Of a stretch of DNA of 64,000 nucleotides, positions 47,401 through 51,740 are shown one piece after another (the first letter of the stretch is position 1; each line of letters opens with the position of its first letter). The stretch comes from Unio delphinus (taxonomy: Eukaryota; Mollusca; Bivalvia; Unionida; Unionidae), in the NCBI GenBank assembly GCA_029339505.1, contig JAQISU010000232.1, positions 248,001 to 312,000 on the forward strand, in the 5' to 3' direction. The notes below the pieces were generated by a model that ran no database searches, was not told the DNA's origin, and worked only from the letters and a program-made list of their open reading frames with translations. The translations under genes and the position numbers were made by a program.

Positions 47401-48599
47401 GATAAGATTCTTTGTCCCATCTACATCATCATAACATCACTCACAGATAAGATTCTTTGTCCCAACTACATCATTATAACATCACTCACAGATAAGATTC
47501 CTTTCCTAACTACATCATCATGACATCACTCACAGATAAGATTCTTTGTCCCAACTACGTCATCATAACATCACTCACAGATAAGATTTTTTGTCCCATC
47601 TACATCATCATAACATCACTCACAGATAAGATTCTTTGTCCCATCTACATCATCATAACATCACTCACAGATAAGATTCTTTGTCCCAACTACATCATTA
47701 TAACATCACTCACAGATAAGATTCCTTTCCTAACTACATCATCATGAATTCACTCACAGATAAGATTCTTTGTCCCAACTACGTCATCATAACATCACTC
47801 ACAGATAAGATTCTTTGTCCCATCTACATCATCATAACATTACTCACAGATAAGATTCTTTGTCCCAACTACGTCATCATAACACCTTTCACAGGTAACT
47901 CTTTGTTCTGATTATTTGATCATAGCACCTTTCACAGGTAACTTTTTGTACTTATTATGTCATCATAACACTGTTTACATGTAAAACTCATTCTGATTAT
48001 GTCATCATAATATTGTTTATGGGTGCAACTCTTTGTCTAGTGTGTCTTTGGAACACCATTTACAAGTAATGCTGTGTTTTGTTTATGTGATCATAACACT
48101 TAACAGTATTGATTCAGTGTACATGTATGTGGTTGTAACACCTTGCACAGGTAAGACACTTTATCCTATGTCATCATAACACTCTTTTTCTGGCTTTTTT
48201 AATGTCTTTACACCATTCACAGGTAAGACTCTTTGTCTGGCTATGTTGTCATCTTTACACCATTCACAGGTCAGATTTTGTCTGGCTATGTCATCATCAT
48301 TACACCATTCACAGGTAAGACTCTTTATCCTGTGTCATAACAACAACATTCACAGGTAAGACACTTTATCCTGTGTCATCATAACACTGTTCACAGGTGA
48401 GACTTTTTTCCCTGATTATAACACCATTCACAGGTGAGACTTTTATTTCCTGATTATATTATAACAGCATTCACAGGTGAGAGACTTTATCCTGTATGCC
48501 ACTTGTTTGATATGTTTGATGACTTCTTTTCTTTTTTGTTGTAGGCAATACATGAATAGGAGAGGTGGATTCAACAGACCGTTAGATCCTATTGCCTGA
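2362..48599 (+). CDS. SNRNP27: U4/U6.U5 tri-snRNP 27 kDa protein (SNRNP27), seven coding exons
   Basis: SNRNP27 is a component of the U4/U6.U5 tri-snRNP in the nucleus. Work on the worm homologue ties it to choice of the 5' splice site. The exons join to 522 nt, 173 residues plus stop; the human protein is about 155. Residues 1-80 are Arg/Ser-rich with repeated RS and RSRSP motifs. Residues about 81-108 form an acidic linker (DSEESDTE). Residues 109-173 are the conserved C-terminal domain: MTEEDQEMMKVMGF, then GKQVVGND, then QYMNRRGGFNRPLDPIA. The end reads PLDPIA where I recall PLDFIA in vertebrates. Every junction is GT-AG and phases agree (1,1,2,1,0,2). The start is the first ATG of exon 1 and gives the family's RSRSRSP opening. 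The six introns of 5.5-10.2 kb are packed with repeats. No frame break was found, so the gene looks functional. Confidence 0.95.
2402..3672. other. Intron 1, first part: no element recognised
   Basis: Apart from three ~25-bp units with TTACAGCCTAA near 2801-2870, the sequence looks unique. A 68-codon open frame at 3148-3354 has no recognisable similarity. Confidence 0.6.
3673..4716 (+). mobile_element. tRNA-headed SINE (family A), split by a nested repeat
   Basis: The 5' half (3673-3855) matches the intact copy at 16343: tRNA-like head, CAGACCAAAGACTT, then CAGCATTAAGCGGTTAGTG. The 3' half resumes at about 4597 with CATGTATGCATGATGCC and runs to ATATGACTGAAAAATTGTTA and the AAATCnnAATCACACAAAC tail. 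About 20 bases of the SINE are missing at the join, which suggests a deletion with the insertion. Confidence 0.82.
3856..4596. mobile_element. ~740-bp noncoding repeat (family C), copy 1, inserted in a SINE
   Basis: It matches 41551-42340 over most of its length: CTTTTGG at the left, TGTGGATTACnCTTTTT, CAGCnGTATGGCTTAGTGAG, GAGCAAAAATATCTCCT, TTTAATATTTGGCGCTAAAA, and CTCATCAGGG near the right end. The last bases, GGTTGGCATGTATG, are nearly the reverse complement of the first bases of copy 2 (CATACTTGCCAACC), so the element may have terminal inverted repeats. No coding capacity is visible. Confidence 0.72.
4717..5575. other. Intron 1 stretch, nothing recognised
   Basis: There is a short direct duplication of ACTAAAGTCATATAGTTAGTC near 4720-4762. 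Otherwise no gene or element can be supported. Confidence 0.55.
5576..5716. repeat. 36-bp minisatellite, 4 copies
   Basis: The unit is CTGATGTACACCATGTTTAT followed by CAAATCTCTACACAGA. The period is a multiple of three, so both strands stay open and give repeated-peptide frames. These are not treated as genes. Confidence 0.9.
5735..5911 (+). mobile_element. Decayed, internally deleted SINE, family A
   Basis: It begins CCACTCCAGTGGCCTAGAGG (A-box region), keeps CATACTAAAGACATAAAAATG, lacks most of the middle, and ends GTAAAGCTACATTAAAAATC. Confidence 0.72.
5941..6233 (+). mobile_element. SINE, family A, nearly full length
   Basis: The head is CCACTCCGGTGGCCTAG, the B-box-like part is GGGTTCGAACCC, then GTCATACCAAA, the middle GATTAGTGTCAGGACTGGTC, and the tail TATGACTGAAAAATTGTTAA ending in (CA)n. 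It lies about 30 bp from the previous SINE in the same orientation. Confidence 0.82.
6234..6761. other. Intron 1 stretch, nothing recognised
   Basis: A/T-rich sequence with no repeat, frame or element end that I can support. Confidence 0.55.
6762..8073 (-). mobile_element. SINE family B (minus), split by an LTR-like insertion
   Basis: The 3' part (6762-6846) and 5' part (7919-8073) join into a copy of the SINE seen at 33577 on the plus strand. Landmarks are TTTTTCAGCAC, GGCTATACATGGC, GAAAGAACCACTGACCCA, GAGAAGCTACTGGCAAGCTT and the tRNA-like head with GGAGAGCGCTTT. Only the insertion separates the parts. Confidence 0.82.
6847..7918. mobile_element. LTR-like insertion, TG...CA ends, 5-bp target duplication
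   Basis: The segment starts TGTGACGATTTTACCCC, ends GACTCTTCACA, and is flanked on both sides by CCACG (6842-6846 and 7919-7923). TG...CA ends, a short TGTGA/TCACA inverted repeat and a 5-bp duplication are typical of LTR retrotransposons. At 1072 bp without visible direct terminal repeats it is most simply a solo LTR. TGTATAAATTG near 6909-6920 could be a TATA box. A purine-rich block covers 7330-7615. Against a simple solo LTR, TGGGGGCTCGT near 7788 resembles a tRNA-Pro primer-binding site, so internal sequence may remain. No coding region. Confidence 0.72.
8074..9598. other. Intron 1 stretch, nothing recognised
   Basis: Small open frames (8133-8351) show no family motif. No transposon ends were found. 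Confidence 0.5.
9599..9862 (+). mobile_element. SINE, family A, 3' end lost
   Basis: The head is TTGTGGCCTTGTGGTTAAAG, then GATGCGGGAGATCGCACATT and GTCATACCAAAGACTTATAA. The middle is the family core with GTCAGGATAATGTGACT. The copy ends near CAGCATGACC without the usual ATTGTTAA tail. Confidence 0.8.
10202..10240 (+). CDS. SNRNP27: SNRNP27 coding exon 2
   Basis: This is a 39-nt micro-exon after a pyrimidine tract ending TTTTCTTCAG. It encodes residues 14-26 (DRRRSRSRDREKR) and is followed by the donor GTAAGA. Both ends are phase 1, so skipping it would remove 13 residues of the RS region and keep the frame. Confidence 0.92.
10322..11846. repeat. 88-bp satellite, about 17 copies, in intron 2
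   Basis: Each unit contains CCTTATAATGAATTACCTGA, TTCAGTACTCCCTGAC, TATAATGATGTCCATGGTAA and CCATGGAGTATACTGCATTA. The block CCATGGT-A-ACCATGG is a 15-bp inverted repeat with 7-bp arms. Variants (ATAGTAACC, TGGTAATCA, 87-bp units) are shared between distant units, which points to unequal exchange or conversion. The array starts about 80 bp after exon 2. Confidence 0.93.
11847..12433. other. Intron 2 stretch, nothing recognised
   Basis: No element or gene can be supported. Confidence 0.55.
12434..12706. repeat. 55-bp minisatellite, 5 copies, with an internal inverted repeat
   Basis: The unit is GGTCTTTAAAATGAGATTAA, then GTAACAAGTCACATTTTTAT, then GACACTTGAGTTACT. AGTAACAAGT and ACTTGAGTTACT can form an imperfect hairpin within each unit. 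Confidence 0.88.
12707..13699. other. Intron 2 stretch, nothing recognised
   Basis: There is an (AT) run near 13603-13613. No gene or element can be supported. Confidence 0.55.
13700..14526. repeat. 59-bp satellite, 14 copies, in intron 2
   Basis: The unit is GCTGTGTGGAATGAGCCATA, then TTGTTGTGGTGTTGATATGA, then GACACTGTCCGTTATGAAT. GATATGAGACACTGTCC and GATATGTGACACTGTC variants alternate across much of the array, which suggests a two-unit higher-order repeat. Confidence 0.93.
14715..14912. mobile_element. Probable fragment of a Tc1/pogo-type inverted-repeat element
   Basis: GGTCGAGATAAGTGGG occurs twice (14786 and 14878 areas). The right end GTCGAGATAAGTGGGTTTAA continues to CTGTA, which resembles a TACAG...-starting terminal inverted repeat. 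The left end and target duplication are not clear. Confidence 0.4.
15377..15486. repeat. 22-bp minisatellite, 5 copies
   Basis: The unit is TCATGTTATATTGATCTCCA plus AG, drifting to TCGTATTATGTGGACCTCAA. It ends about 300 bp before exon 3. Confidence 0.85.
15785..15905 (+). CDS. SNRNP27: SNRNP27 coding exon 3
   Basis: This 121-nt exon encodes residues 27-67, the core of the RS domain with RSRSP, HRHRSRSP and RRRSRSPRYR. The acceptor is TTATTATCAG and the donor is AAG|GTCAGT. It starts in phase 1 and ends in phase 2. Confidence 0.92.
15991..16151. repeat. Degenerate short repeat of CTTGTTTTTATCAC
   Basis: About seven irregular copies of CTTGTTTTTATCAC lie 85 bp after exon 3, with variable spacing. 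Confidence 0.7.
16343..16665 (+). mobile_element. Full-length tRNA-derived SINE, family A, with perfect target duplication
   Basis: The 13-bp duplication TCATTTCCAACAT flanks the element (16330-16342 and 16666-16678). The head has the A box TGGCCTAGTGG and the B box GGTTCGATCCC. The body runs through GAGTCATACCAAAGACTTAC, CAGCATTAAGAGGTTAGTG and GGATAATGTGACTGGG, and ends TTAAAAATCCTAATCAAACA with an AAAC-rich tail. This is the best reference copy here. It resembles molluscan V-SINE-type families, but I cannot assign a name. Confidence 0.92.
16679..17473. other. Intron 3 stretch, nothing recognised
   Basis: Short open frames only; no element can be supported. Confidence 0.5.
17476..19283. 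mobile_element. 1.8-kb pogo/Tc1-like DNA element, no transposase left
   Basis: The left end after TA is CAGGGGGACCCTGCTATAAA. The right end, read inward, is CAGTGAGACCCCGCTATAAC followed by ACACCCCGTTATAACACG. Both ends sit against a TA dinucleotide (17474-17475 and 19284-19285). TA duplication and CAG-starting ends that continue into GCTATAA(C) are typical of pogo/Tc1-type elements. The inside is A/T-rich and I found no transposase frame, so this is a non-autonomous or decayed copy. Confidence 0.72.
19286..21929. other. Intron 3 stretch, nothing recognised
   Basis: Several 60-90 codon frames exist but none carries a recognisable motif. No tandem array or element ends were found. Confidence 0.5.
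21930..25563 (-). pseudogene. CR1/L2-type LINE, dead copy, antisense in SNRNP27 intron 3
   Basis: On the minus strand an endonuclease block (25290-24226) is followed by a reverse transcriptase region (24153-22540) and a C-terminal block (22355-22098). The 3' end has an (ATT)n tail at 21930-21945. The endonuclease shows FNAQSVGSPEKRTEI, LTETWL, NLIILKDFNFHFD (the family's GDFN changed to KDFN) and ERASDHL. The RT shows LKKPTLDHNDLKNYCPVSNL, LLDLSAAFDTTDHD and the catalytic YADD. Reading is broken by a stop at 25294 and by frame changes near 24230, 24120, 23600 and 23150. The 5' end is not fixed. A 5'-truncated relative lies at 59172-59627. Confidence 0.9.
25564..26072. other. End of intron 3, nothing recognised
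   Basis: Unique-looking A/T-rich sequence leading into the exon 4 acceptor. Confidence 0.55.
26073..26197 (+). CDS. SNRNP27: SNRNP27 coding exon 4
   Basis: This 125-nt exon encodes the last RS repeats and an acidic linker (residues 67-108, including SNDSEESDTE). The acceptor is ATATTGCAG and the donor is GATG|GTATTT. A competing donor AAG|GTAAAC at 26110 scores well by eye but leaves phase 0, which would shift the frame in exon 5. The longer exon is therefore the coding choice. Confidence 0.88.
26424..27262. repeat. 71-bp satellite in intron 4, left block (about 12 copies)
   Basis: The unit is GATATGGATCAGAGTCAGTA, GCCATCATCAGCATTTGCTT, GTTAACACTCAAGAGTCTTC, AGGTCTACTCT. Shorter 61-bp units lack ACTCAAGAGTC. 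The array continues after a 2.06-kb transposon at 29323. Confidence 0.95.
27263..29322. mobile_element. Decayed hAT-type DNA transposon inside the 71-bp satellite
   Basis: The ends are CAGGGCTCGAAATTAGCG and, read inward from the right, CAGGCCTTGAATTTAACAC, an imperfect inverted repeat. Copies of GGGCTAGTAA lie near both ends (27313, 27351, 29233), as expected for subterminal transposase sites. Near 28720-28890 on the plus strand, frames read LALIDLILTIPAHSEDA then RGFSEIKMVKSDWRSCL, which resembles the C-terminal dimerisation domain of hAT transposases. It is interrupted by a stop and frame changes. The duplicated flank is TACTC (5 bp), not the usual 8 bp of hAT. Confidence 0.8.
28720..29112 (+). 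pseudogene. Relic of a hAT transposase C-terminus
   Basis: The IPAHSEDA...RGFSEIKMVKSDW string (around 28810-28890) matches the family's IP-x-S-x-E-x-x-RGFS pattern. The next readable part, from 28876, includes DIPTYDPLSAIHLWNVSGRP. A stop follows SEDA and a frame change follows SDWRSCL. The rest of the transposase is not visible in the element. Confidence 0.65.
29323..32103. repeat. 71-bp satellite in intron 4, right block (about 39 copies)
   Basis: Same unit as at 26424, mixing 71-bp and ~61-bp units. Rare variants (GGACTACTCT at 30431 and 31320; CAGCCACCATCAGC near 30594 and 31483; CAGAGCCAGTAGCC at 30850 and 31739) recur 889 bp apart, showing a higher-order duplication. Confidence 0.95.
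32153..32238. mobile_element. Fragment of a pogo/Tc1-like MITE (family E)
   Basis: TACAGTAGAACCTGTATTGA and AAGACCACCCATTCTGCCAA match the left part of the element at 34224-34388. Confidence 0.6.
32503..32850. repeat. 70-bp minisatellite, 5 copies, in intron 4
   Basis: The unit is GCTGATAGAGGATAACCCAT, GCTAAATATAGCCACATGCA, TATTATTTGTGAGGTTTATC, CATAGCAGGG. The spacing is exactly 70 bp (32503, 32573, 32643, 32713, 32783). The last copy is degenerate. Confidence 0.92.
33146..33317. repeat. Irregular repeat of TTTCACAGTAAT / TTTTACAGTAAT
   Basis: About twelve copies of ACAGTAAT with spacers of 4-14 bp. Confidence 0.75.
33577..33819 (+). mobile_element. Full-length SINE, family B, with perfect target duplication
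   Basis: TCAGCCTCACTG flanks it on both sides (33565-33576 and 33820-33831). The head CCAGAATGGCCAAGTGGTCA and AAAGCGCTCTCCGTTACGGA is tRNA-like. The 3' end is GGTGTGAAACCCTACAACAA. It ends about 175 bp before exon 5. Other copies are at 6762 (minus), 43139 and 60845 (minus). Confidence 0.9.
33995..34074 (+). CDS. SNRNP27: SNRNP27 coding exon 5
   Basis: This 80-nt exon encodes residues 109-135, including MTEEDQEMMKVMGFTGFETT, the first conserved block of the C-terminal domain. The acceptor is ATGTCATTTCAG and the donor is CCAAG|GTAATT. An AG two bases later would break the frame. Confidence 0.94.
34063..34221 (+). repeat. Degenerate 34-35-bp repeat starting at the exon 5/intron 5 junction
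   Basis: Dividing the sequence from 34063 gives units starting GAGACTACCAAGG, CATACTAATAAAG, GATATTACTTTGG, AATACTGTCATGG and GATCGTACCAAAT. They match the clean 34-bp array at 35676-36006. The first unit spans the exon 5 splice donor. The series is broken by a MITE and resumes at 34400-34460. Confidence 0.65.
34224..34388. mobile_element. 165-bp pogo/Tc1-like MITE (family E)
   Basis: The left end is TAGAACCTGTCTTGAAAGAC. The right end, read inward, is CAGTAAAACCTGCCATGACA. TA dinucleotides lie at both ends. It sits inside the 34-bp repeat series of intron 5. Confidence 0.65.
34629..34893. repeat. 33-bp minisatellite, 8 copies, in-frame 11-residue repeat
   Basis: The unit is AGTAGAGATGATGTAGTGAA then TAATGTGGATAAA. 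On the plus strand a 100-codon frame (34606-34908) reads SRDDVVNNVDK repeatedly. It lies deep in intron 5 with no splice signals that fit SNRNP27, so I treat it as noncoding. Confidence 0.9.
34985..35565. mobile_element. ~580-bp dispersed repeat (family G), copy 1
   Basis: It shares order and sequence with 40455-41075: TTGATTACAC, CAAAATTGTAC, ATTCCAAACATTCAATGA, GTGCATTCATT, TGATGAATCTnTGGTTGTGT and GGAATACA(A/G)CATAAATT. No coding capacity is visible. Ends and class are unknown. Confidence 0.7.
35676..36006. repeat. 34-bp minisatellite, about 10 copies, in intron 5
   Basis: The unit is GATAGTACCAAGGTCATTAC then AGTTCTTGCAGTGT. It contains CCAAG|GTCATT (donor-like) and TTCTTGCAG (acceptor-like) 15 nt apart. 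By hand, the first unit matches the exon 5/intron 5 junction (34063-34096) at 26 of 34 positions. Confidence 0.9.
36287..36724. repeat. ~40-bp irregular minisatellite, about 11 copies
   Basis: The core is TGTTGGATGTACATTCTATT followed by a T-rich stretch and CTATGTG. Later units have GACAGATGTACATTCT. The Cys/Phe-rich open frames over it in all three forward frames are by-products. Confidence 0.85.
36725..37860. other. Intron 5 stretch, nothing recognised
   Basis: There is a short tandem duplication around ATGATGCAATTTCCCTATTG (36919-37040). Otherwise no feature can be supported. Confidence 0.5.
37861..37972. repeat. Interstitial telomere-like tract (CCCTAA)n, degenerate
   Basis: AAACCCTAACCCTAACCC (37862-37879) is a perfect telomeric core. 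It is followed by drifting units (AACCTAACTCGAACCC, AAACCCTAACC, CAACCCTAACCC). TTAGGG/CCCTAA is the common animal telomere repeat. Confidence 0.8.
38020..38250 (+). mobile_element. Decayed SINE, family A
   Basis: The 3' half from GTCAGGATAATGTGGCTGG to TATGACTGAAAAATTGTTAA is clear. The 5' half is recognisable only as GTTTGAATCCTGAC and GTTCAGCGCTAGGG. Confidence 0.75.
38251..39813. other. End of intron 5: a degenerate ~508-bp duplication, no gene
   Basis: ATGCCAATCCAT at 38774 and 39282 is followed by matching text (GAAnAATTTnTTGTATGACTT, then TACAGAAnTTTGA), so the region holds two old copies of a ~0.5-kb sequence. The in-frame 93-codon extension upstream of exon 6 has no family similarity. 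Confidence 0.5.
39814..39875 (+). CDS. SNRNP27: SNRNP27 coding exon 6
   Basis: This 62-nt exon encodes residues 136-155 (GKQVVGND...SKRRY) plus two bases of Arg156. The acceptor is TTTTCTTGTCTTTCAG and the donor is CAG|GTAAGA, close to perfect. An open frame runs back into the intron to 39535, but the family domain starts exactly at the acceptor. Confidence 0.94.
39876..40454. other. Start of intron 6, nothing recognised
   Basis: No repeat, element end or frame can be supported. Confidence 0.5.
40455..41075. mobile_element. ~600-bp dispersed repeat (family G), copy 2
   Basis: This is a direct-orientation relative of 34985-35565. The two copies bracket exon 6. Confidence 0.7.
41531..42340. 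mobile_element. ~810-bp repeat (family C), copy 2
   Basis: It begins CATACTTGCCAACC and ends CTCATCAGGGTATGTATG, so CATAC/GTATG and part of the following bases are inverted at the ends. The interior matches 3856-4590. No coding region is visible. Confidence 0.7.
42341..43138. other. Intron 6 stretch, nothing recognised
   Basis: Low-level phrases such as GGTCAAGGTCACAGTGACTG hint at an old dispersed repeat, but I cannot delimit it. Confidence 0.45.
43139..43378 (+). mobile_element. SINE, family B
   Basis: The head is GGCCCCAAGTGGTCTAAAGT, the middle GAGAAAGCTTGCCAGTAGCT and TGGTGGTTCTTTCAGGG, and the 3' end TTGTGTTAAACCCTACAACA with an ACAACT tail. Confidence 0.83.
43406..44112. repeat. 65-bp units embedded in a 324-bp tandem duplication
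   Basis: The 65-bp unit (GGTATTGCATTTGACATGTA, ATCCAAGGATCACATTATCA, ACAAGGACAAATCTGTTACC) occurs twice from 43406. The segment from 43537 to 43860 is then repeated with few changes from 43861 to about 44110. Confidence 0.85.
44113..45883. other. Intron 6 stretch; possible old protein-coding relic, not identified
   Basis: Minus-strand frames of 62-92 codons (44124-44378, 44779-45057, 45047-45295, 45421-45609) follow one another in different frames and have gene-like composition. This could be an old retroelement polyprotein or a processed pseudogene. I recognise no domain and assign no function. Confidence 0.3.
45884..46374. repeat. 26-bp minisatellite, about 19 copies, in intron 6
   Basis: The unit is TAATTGAGTGCCAATTACTT then AAGGTG. 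Most units contain CTTAAG|GTGTAA. Confidence 0.92.
46375..46902. other. Intron 6 stretch, nothing recognised
   Basis: No feature can be supported here. Confidence 0.5.
46903..47028. repeat. Tandem duplication of a ~62-bp segment
   Basis: TTTAGTCCTGTGTATTTTAT and TATGGCAAATGGTTATTT, then a TACCAAGAAGCAATA-like stretch, occur twice in succession. Confidence 0.8.
47218..48495. repeat. 45-bp satellite ending in a zone of CAG|GTAAG motifs, just before exon 7
   Basis: The left part (47218-47890, about 15 units) is regular: CACAGATAAGATTCTTTGTC, CCAACTACATCATCATAACA, TCACT. The right part is degenerate with 40-55-bp spacing, and the core becomes CACAG|GTAAGAC or CACAG|GTGAGAC (47893 to 48474, about ten times). 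These are joined acceptor/donor-like sequences. Confidence 0.9.
48545..48599 (+). CDS. SNRNP27: SNRNP27 coding exon 7 with stop codon
   Basis: It encodes QYMNRRGGFNRPLDPIA and a TGA stop after a strong acceptor (CTTTTCTTTTTTGTTGTAG). This is the most conserved segment of the family. The acceptor lies about 60 bp beyond a 45-bp array rich in CAG|GTAAG motifs. Confidence 0.96.
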
Positions 48600-48705
48600 T
48601 TTTCAGTCCACATTTTAACACAGTGACATGTCTGTCCTCGACCTACAGGCATTGTGGTTTTTAAGCACTTTTTTTTAATGCAATAAATTGTTTTAGGAAA
48701 ATTGT
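48600..48705 (+). promoter_or_regulatory. SNRNP27: SNRNP27 3' UTR with poly(A) signal
   Basis: AATAAA at 48682-48687 is followed by a GT-rich stretch (ATTGTGTATTTTTGT, 48700-48714), as expected around a cleavage site. The 3' UTR would be only about 100 nt. Confidence 0.75.
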
Positions 48706-49540
48706 GTATTTTTGTAGAGGAAAAATTTATCTATTGACTATGTCACTATCTATTAATCCAATGCCATCATTTCTTTTTTATGTGTAGAGGAAGTTCTTCC
48801 AATTGCTAGAATGTTGACCGATTATAAATTGGAGGATCCTTTCAGAATTTAATCTTTCAATATCTTATCTTATAAAACAGTTTAATGAATAATCTTTATA
48901 TAAAACAGTTTACAGTTGATCAGATAAATAATACTGAAGTCTTTATTTTCTTGAATCTCAAATTGGTTTTCCAAAATTGTACAGTATCAAATTATCCATA
49001 ATCAAAGAGTGCTTACTTTATTCAACAAACGTGAGGTAAATCATTCTCTGTTTCAAGCAAGTCATATTTTCATTTCAATTTGCATTTGATTAATTTCCAG
49101 TAGTAAAAGCATATGATCTCATTTTATTTAGTCAAAACCTTGCTATAACATGATGGCTGAAGTCCACAGTGACATTGTGCTATGCTCCTTTCCATGCAGT
49201 AGTGCAAAAGTCACTTAACTGAATAAATTTATGCATATTAGCTCTAAACAAAATGGTGCAAACTTGCCAAAAAATTGGATATTTAATATTTATTGCTTTT
49301 TTTAAACCACAAAACCATACTTTGCTAATAGGTGTATAGCATGTTGTGTTATACACGTATTCACCAATGCATTGTTCTCTTACACATTTTGATTTTGTCG
49401 GTGCAACATATGTTTTATTGGTTAGCTTTGATCACATTTGAGGGATGGACAAACCAAATGGACACCTTTAAAATATAGGAAGGACCTGATTTAAATTTAG
49501 AGAGACCCAGGGCATCAGACTTGACCAGTTTTGTTCTAGC
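48706..49540. other. Downstream of SNRNP27, nothing recognised
   Basis: No second gene, RNA gene or element can be supported. Confidence 0.5.
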
Positions 49541-51740
49541 ACAGCATGAATAATTTAAATATCAATACAGGTACTCGCTAACCAATCTCTTTACACAGCA
49601 TGAATAATTTAAATGACAGGTACTCGCTAACTAATCTATTTACACAGCATGAATAATTTAAATGTCAATACAGATACTCACTAACCAATCTCTTTACACA
49701 GTATGAATAATTTAAATGACAGGTACTCGCTAACTAATCTATTTACACAGCATGAATAATTTAAATGTCAATAGAGATACTCACTAACCAATCTCTTTAC
49801 AGAGCATGAATAATTTAAATGTCAATACAGATACTCACTAACCAATCTCTTTACACAGTATGAATAATTTAAATGTCAATACAGATACTCACTAACCAAT
49901 CTCTTTACACAGTATGAATAATTTAAATGACAATACAGGTACTCGCTAACCAATCTCTTTACACAGCATGAATAATTTAAATGACAGGTACTCGCTAACT
50001 AATCTATTTACACAGCATGAATAATTTAAATGTCAATACAGATACTCACTAACCAATCTCTTTACACAGTATGAATAATTTAAATGTCAATACAGGTACT
50101 CACTAACCAATCTCTTTACAGAGCATGAATAATTTAAATGTCAATACAGATACTCACTAACCAATCTCTTTACACAGTATGAATAATTTAAATGTCAATA
50201 CAGGTACTCACTAACCAATCTCTTTACACAGTATGAATAATTTAAATGTCAATACAGGTACTCACTAACCAATCTCTTTACACAGCATGAATAATTTAAA
50301 TGTCAATACAGATACTCACTAACCAATCTCTTTACACAGTATGAATAATTTAAATGTCAATACAGGTACTCACTAACCAATCTCTTCACACAGCATGAAT
50401 AATTTAAATGTCAATACAGATACTCACTAACCAATCTCTTTACACAGTATGAATAATTTAAATGTCAATACAGGTACTCACTAACCAATCTCTTTACACA
50501 GTATGAATAATTTAAATGTCAATACAGATACTCACTAACCAATCTCTTTACACAGTATGAATAATTTAAATGTCAATACAGGTACTCACTAACCAATCTC
50601 TTTACACAGCATGAATAATTTAAATGTCAATACAGATACTCGCTAACCAATCTCTTGACACAGCATGAATAATTTAAATGTCAATACAGGTACTCGCTAA
50701 CCAATCTCTTTACACAGCATGAATAATTTAAATGTCAATAGAGATACTCGCTAACCAATCTCTTTACACAGCATGAATAATTTAAATGTCAATACAGGTA
50801 CTCGCTAACCAATCTCTTTACACAGCATGAATAATTTAAATGTCAATACAGATACTCGCTAACCAATCTCTTTACACAGCATGAATAATTTAAATGTCAA
50901 TACAGGTACTCACTAACCAATCTCATGACACAGCATGAATAATTTAATTGTCAATAGAGGTACTCACTAACCAATCTCTTGACACAGCATGAATAATTTA
51001 ATTGTCAATAGAGGTACTCACTAACCAATCTCTTTACACAGCATGAATAATTTAAATGTCAATAGAGGTACTCGCTAACCAATCTCTTTACACAGCATGA
51101 ATAATTTAAATGTCAATAGAGGTACTCGCTAACCAATCTCTTTACACAGCATGAATAATTTAAATGTCAATACAGGTACTCACTAACCAATCTCTTGACA
51201 CAGCATGAATAATTTAATTGTCAATAGAGGTACTCACTAACCAATCTCTTTACACAGCATGAATAATTTAAATGTCAATAGAGGTACTTGCTAACCAATC
51301 TCTTTACACAGCATGAATAATTTAATTGTCAATAGAGGTACTCACTAACCAATCTCTTTACACAGCATGAATAATTTAAATGTCAATACAGGTACTCACT
51401 AACCAATCTCTTGACACAGCATGAATAATTTAAATGTCAATAGAGGTACTTGCTAACCAATCTCTTTACACATCATAAATAATTTAAATGTCAATACAGG
51501 TACTCACTAACCAATCTCTTTACACAGCATGAATAATTTAAATGTCAATACAGGTACTCACTAACCAATCTCTTGACACAGCATGAATAATTTAAATGTC
51601 AATAGAGGTACTTGCTAACCAATCTCTTTACACATCATAAATAATTTAAATGTCAATACAGGTACTCACTAACCAATCTCTTTACACAGCATGAATAATT
51701 TAATTGTCAATACAGGTACTCACTAATCAGTCTCTTTACA
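49541..51740. repeat. 54-bp satellite, about 40 copies, with exon-like signal order in each unit
   Basis: The unit is CACTAACCAATCTCTTTACA, CAGCATGAATAATTTAAATG, TCAATACAGGTACT. Some units are ~46 bp (AAATGACAGG). On the plus strand each unit has CTAAC, a pyrimidine-leaning stretch, TACACAG, 26 nt, then ATACAG|GTACTC. C/T in CA(G)CATGAA versus CAGTATGAA, and CACTAACC versus CGCTAACC, form local sub-blocks. Confidence 0.95.

Noticed and set aside
49541..51740. CRISPR array
   Set aside because: Units are directly adjacent variants of one 54-bp sequence with no unique spacers, in an intron-bearing eukaryotic genome.
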